Positions 62,589 to 64,000 of a stretch of 64,000 bases of DNA are shown here, piece after piece. The stretch covers positions 16,415,103-16,479,102 of the forward strand of contig NC_087254.1 of the NCBI RefSeq assembly GCF_037042905.1, written 5' to 3'. The stretch is from Lytechinus pictus (taxonomy: Eukaryota; Echinodermata; Echinoidea; Temnopleuroida; Toxopneustidae). The notes under the pieces were generated by a model. That model was not told where the DNA came from. It saw nothing but the letters and a program-made list of their open reading frames with translations, and did no database searches. The translations under genes and the position numbers were made by a program. Numbering within the stretch: position 1 is the stretch's first letter; each line of letters begins with the position of its first letter.

Positions 62589-64000
62589 GGCTAAGCTTAG
62601 CTAACTTATGTTTAACATTTATGCGTTATGGATACAATCATGACAATGCCGATTTGAAATTGATTTACTTTTCAACTGATGCATATCAAGAAGTAGACAG
62701 GAATAACCATTGTTTCTGGGGATCACTTATTTCACAATTTCTGACATTTTAACACCAACCCCATTCGCCGGTGGTAGTTAGTTCGTGCGAGCCCGCATGT
62801 GTTATCATGTCGCCTAATTCGGGCCTAAAGTGTTTTGTCTAGATTTCTATTTTTTTTTAGGTCTAAATGACATAAAATTATCTTGAACGATGGCCCACTA
62901 ATTTCGTTAGACTCTAAATGGCGAATTGCGCATGACCCATCCGAATTGGGCGACATGCGGGCTCGCACTAAGGTAGTACTGTCGGTCAATGATAATAATT
63001 TAGTAAAATGTCAGAAATTGTTAAATAAATCCCCAGAAACTACGGTTATTCCTGTCTAATCAAGAAGTTGTTAATTGATTTAATTAGATCAGCATTGAGC
63101 AATCAGACACTTTTTAACGTAAGTTGAATGAATTATATGCAGTAGAAATAATAGATTTCTAAAAATTCTAACTTGGTCTCAGACTCAGAGTCCAGCCTCT
63201 ACTCAGCAAGACTTCCATATCTCCCCTCCAGTAAAATTGAAAAAAAATATATGGAAAATGTTTATCAAGTCATAATCTAACCAAGAAGATTCTATGACTG
63301 GAGTTCCAACAGTTAACAAATTTATTCAAGCAGCTGTTCATTTCTAAAGAAGCACAAAAGAAAGAACGGCAATTAGGACCCTTTTGATGTCCAGCTTCGA
63401 AGCCGCCAGTTTCATTGAAGAAATCCGAGGGGTGAAATTTTACGAATATTCATTTGTATCGATTTTCCATCTTTCATATTAATAACCAAACTGAAATTGA
63501 ATGCATGACAAAGTATCAATAACCAAGCACTATTATGATGAGATATTTGCCCAGATTATATCAATTAACCTTTAATTAGTGAAAAAAGAAAGAATTTGAC
63601 CTTTACTGAAACCAGATTTTAACACTTTTCCGATCGTTTGCGGCGAATGAAAATTTCAAATGTGGTCGGTGGAATATTGTTATTCATTACTGTATATGCC
63701 AGATTATTGCCCGCACGTGCCCAGTCGAGCAAATTTGAGTCATATTTCAGGACATATTGCATAGTTTATTTTTGCATGCCTCCGAATTATGTACTACACA
63801 TATAACCAGACCAAGATGCGGCGAAAAAGTAATTATCATCACAAAAGCATATTTCCCTTTCTGTATGACCTATAGCTGCGGAGTCATGCGGGAATCATTT
63901 TTCTACACAATTGCAAGAGATGTTGAGCAAAGTGCATGCCTGACATACTTCCTGCTGGCGGCTTTGAAGCTTGTTCAAAGGGATTTTGTTTGCTGTTACT

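Noticed and set aside
61038-62752. Shared peptide (MAIESPVQIALELRSLYLVS) in two open frames
   Set aside because: Both are read from the 9-bp-TSD element copies in opposite orientation; the similarity reflects the repeat, not a gene pair.

Overview
The window is an animal nuclear genome segment: intron-rich and AT-rich, with GT-AG introns of a few hundred bases to 11 kb, crowded with tRNA-derived SINEs, fold-back MITEs and minisatellites. The three recognisable genes and the style of the dispersed repeats fit an echinoderm, most likely a sea urchin. That placement is an inference from protein similarity and recalled repeat motifs, not from a search.

Genes. (1) 1003-9668 (+) holds the last nine coding exons of SRP68, a signal recognition particle subunit; its N-terminal exons lie to the left of the window. 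(2) 20236-47107 (-) is a complete 13-exon KMO gene (kynurenine 3-monooxygenase). The exons join without frame breaks into 469 codons with FAD-binding motifs, conserved substrate-contact residues and a C-terminal membrane anchor. (3) 60896-60997 (+) is the first coding exon of an MFSD11/UNC93-like transporter; the rest lies to the right. SRP68 and KMO converge, with about 10.6 kb between stop codons. KMO and the MFSD11-like gene diverge, with about 13.8 kb between start codons.

Layout. 1-9.7 kb: SRP68 exons and introns. 9.7-20.2 kb: intergenic, with several MITEs, two SINEs and an inverted pair of ~430-bp elements. 20.2-47.1 kb: KMO. Its introns carry a nested insertion site (palindromic element, CR1/L2-like retrotransposon piece and TTAA-flanked element, 20.5-22.3 kb), a 94-bp tandem array copied from the 3' end of exon 7 together with its splice donor (29.7-31.1 kb), a ~155-bp degenerate satellite (36.6-37.9 kb), a 1,428-bp inverted duplication (39.6-44.6 kb) and a ~2.3-kb element with GC-rich inverted ends (44.6-46.9 kb). 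47.1-60.9 kb: mostly an 8.3-kb element with CCCTGATAGCAGA inverted termini and ACGTCA-rich subterminal arrays, holding three further nested elements and a possible small spliced transcript. 61.2-62.6 kb: three copies of a ~447-bp element with 9-bp flanking duplications, inside the first MFSD11-like intron.

The most unusual observation is the KMO exon 7 array. Each unit is 81 nt of coding sequence plus 13 nt of intron, so the real splice donor is followed by 13 near-identical donors, and only the first gives an intact reading frame.
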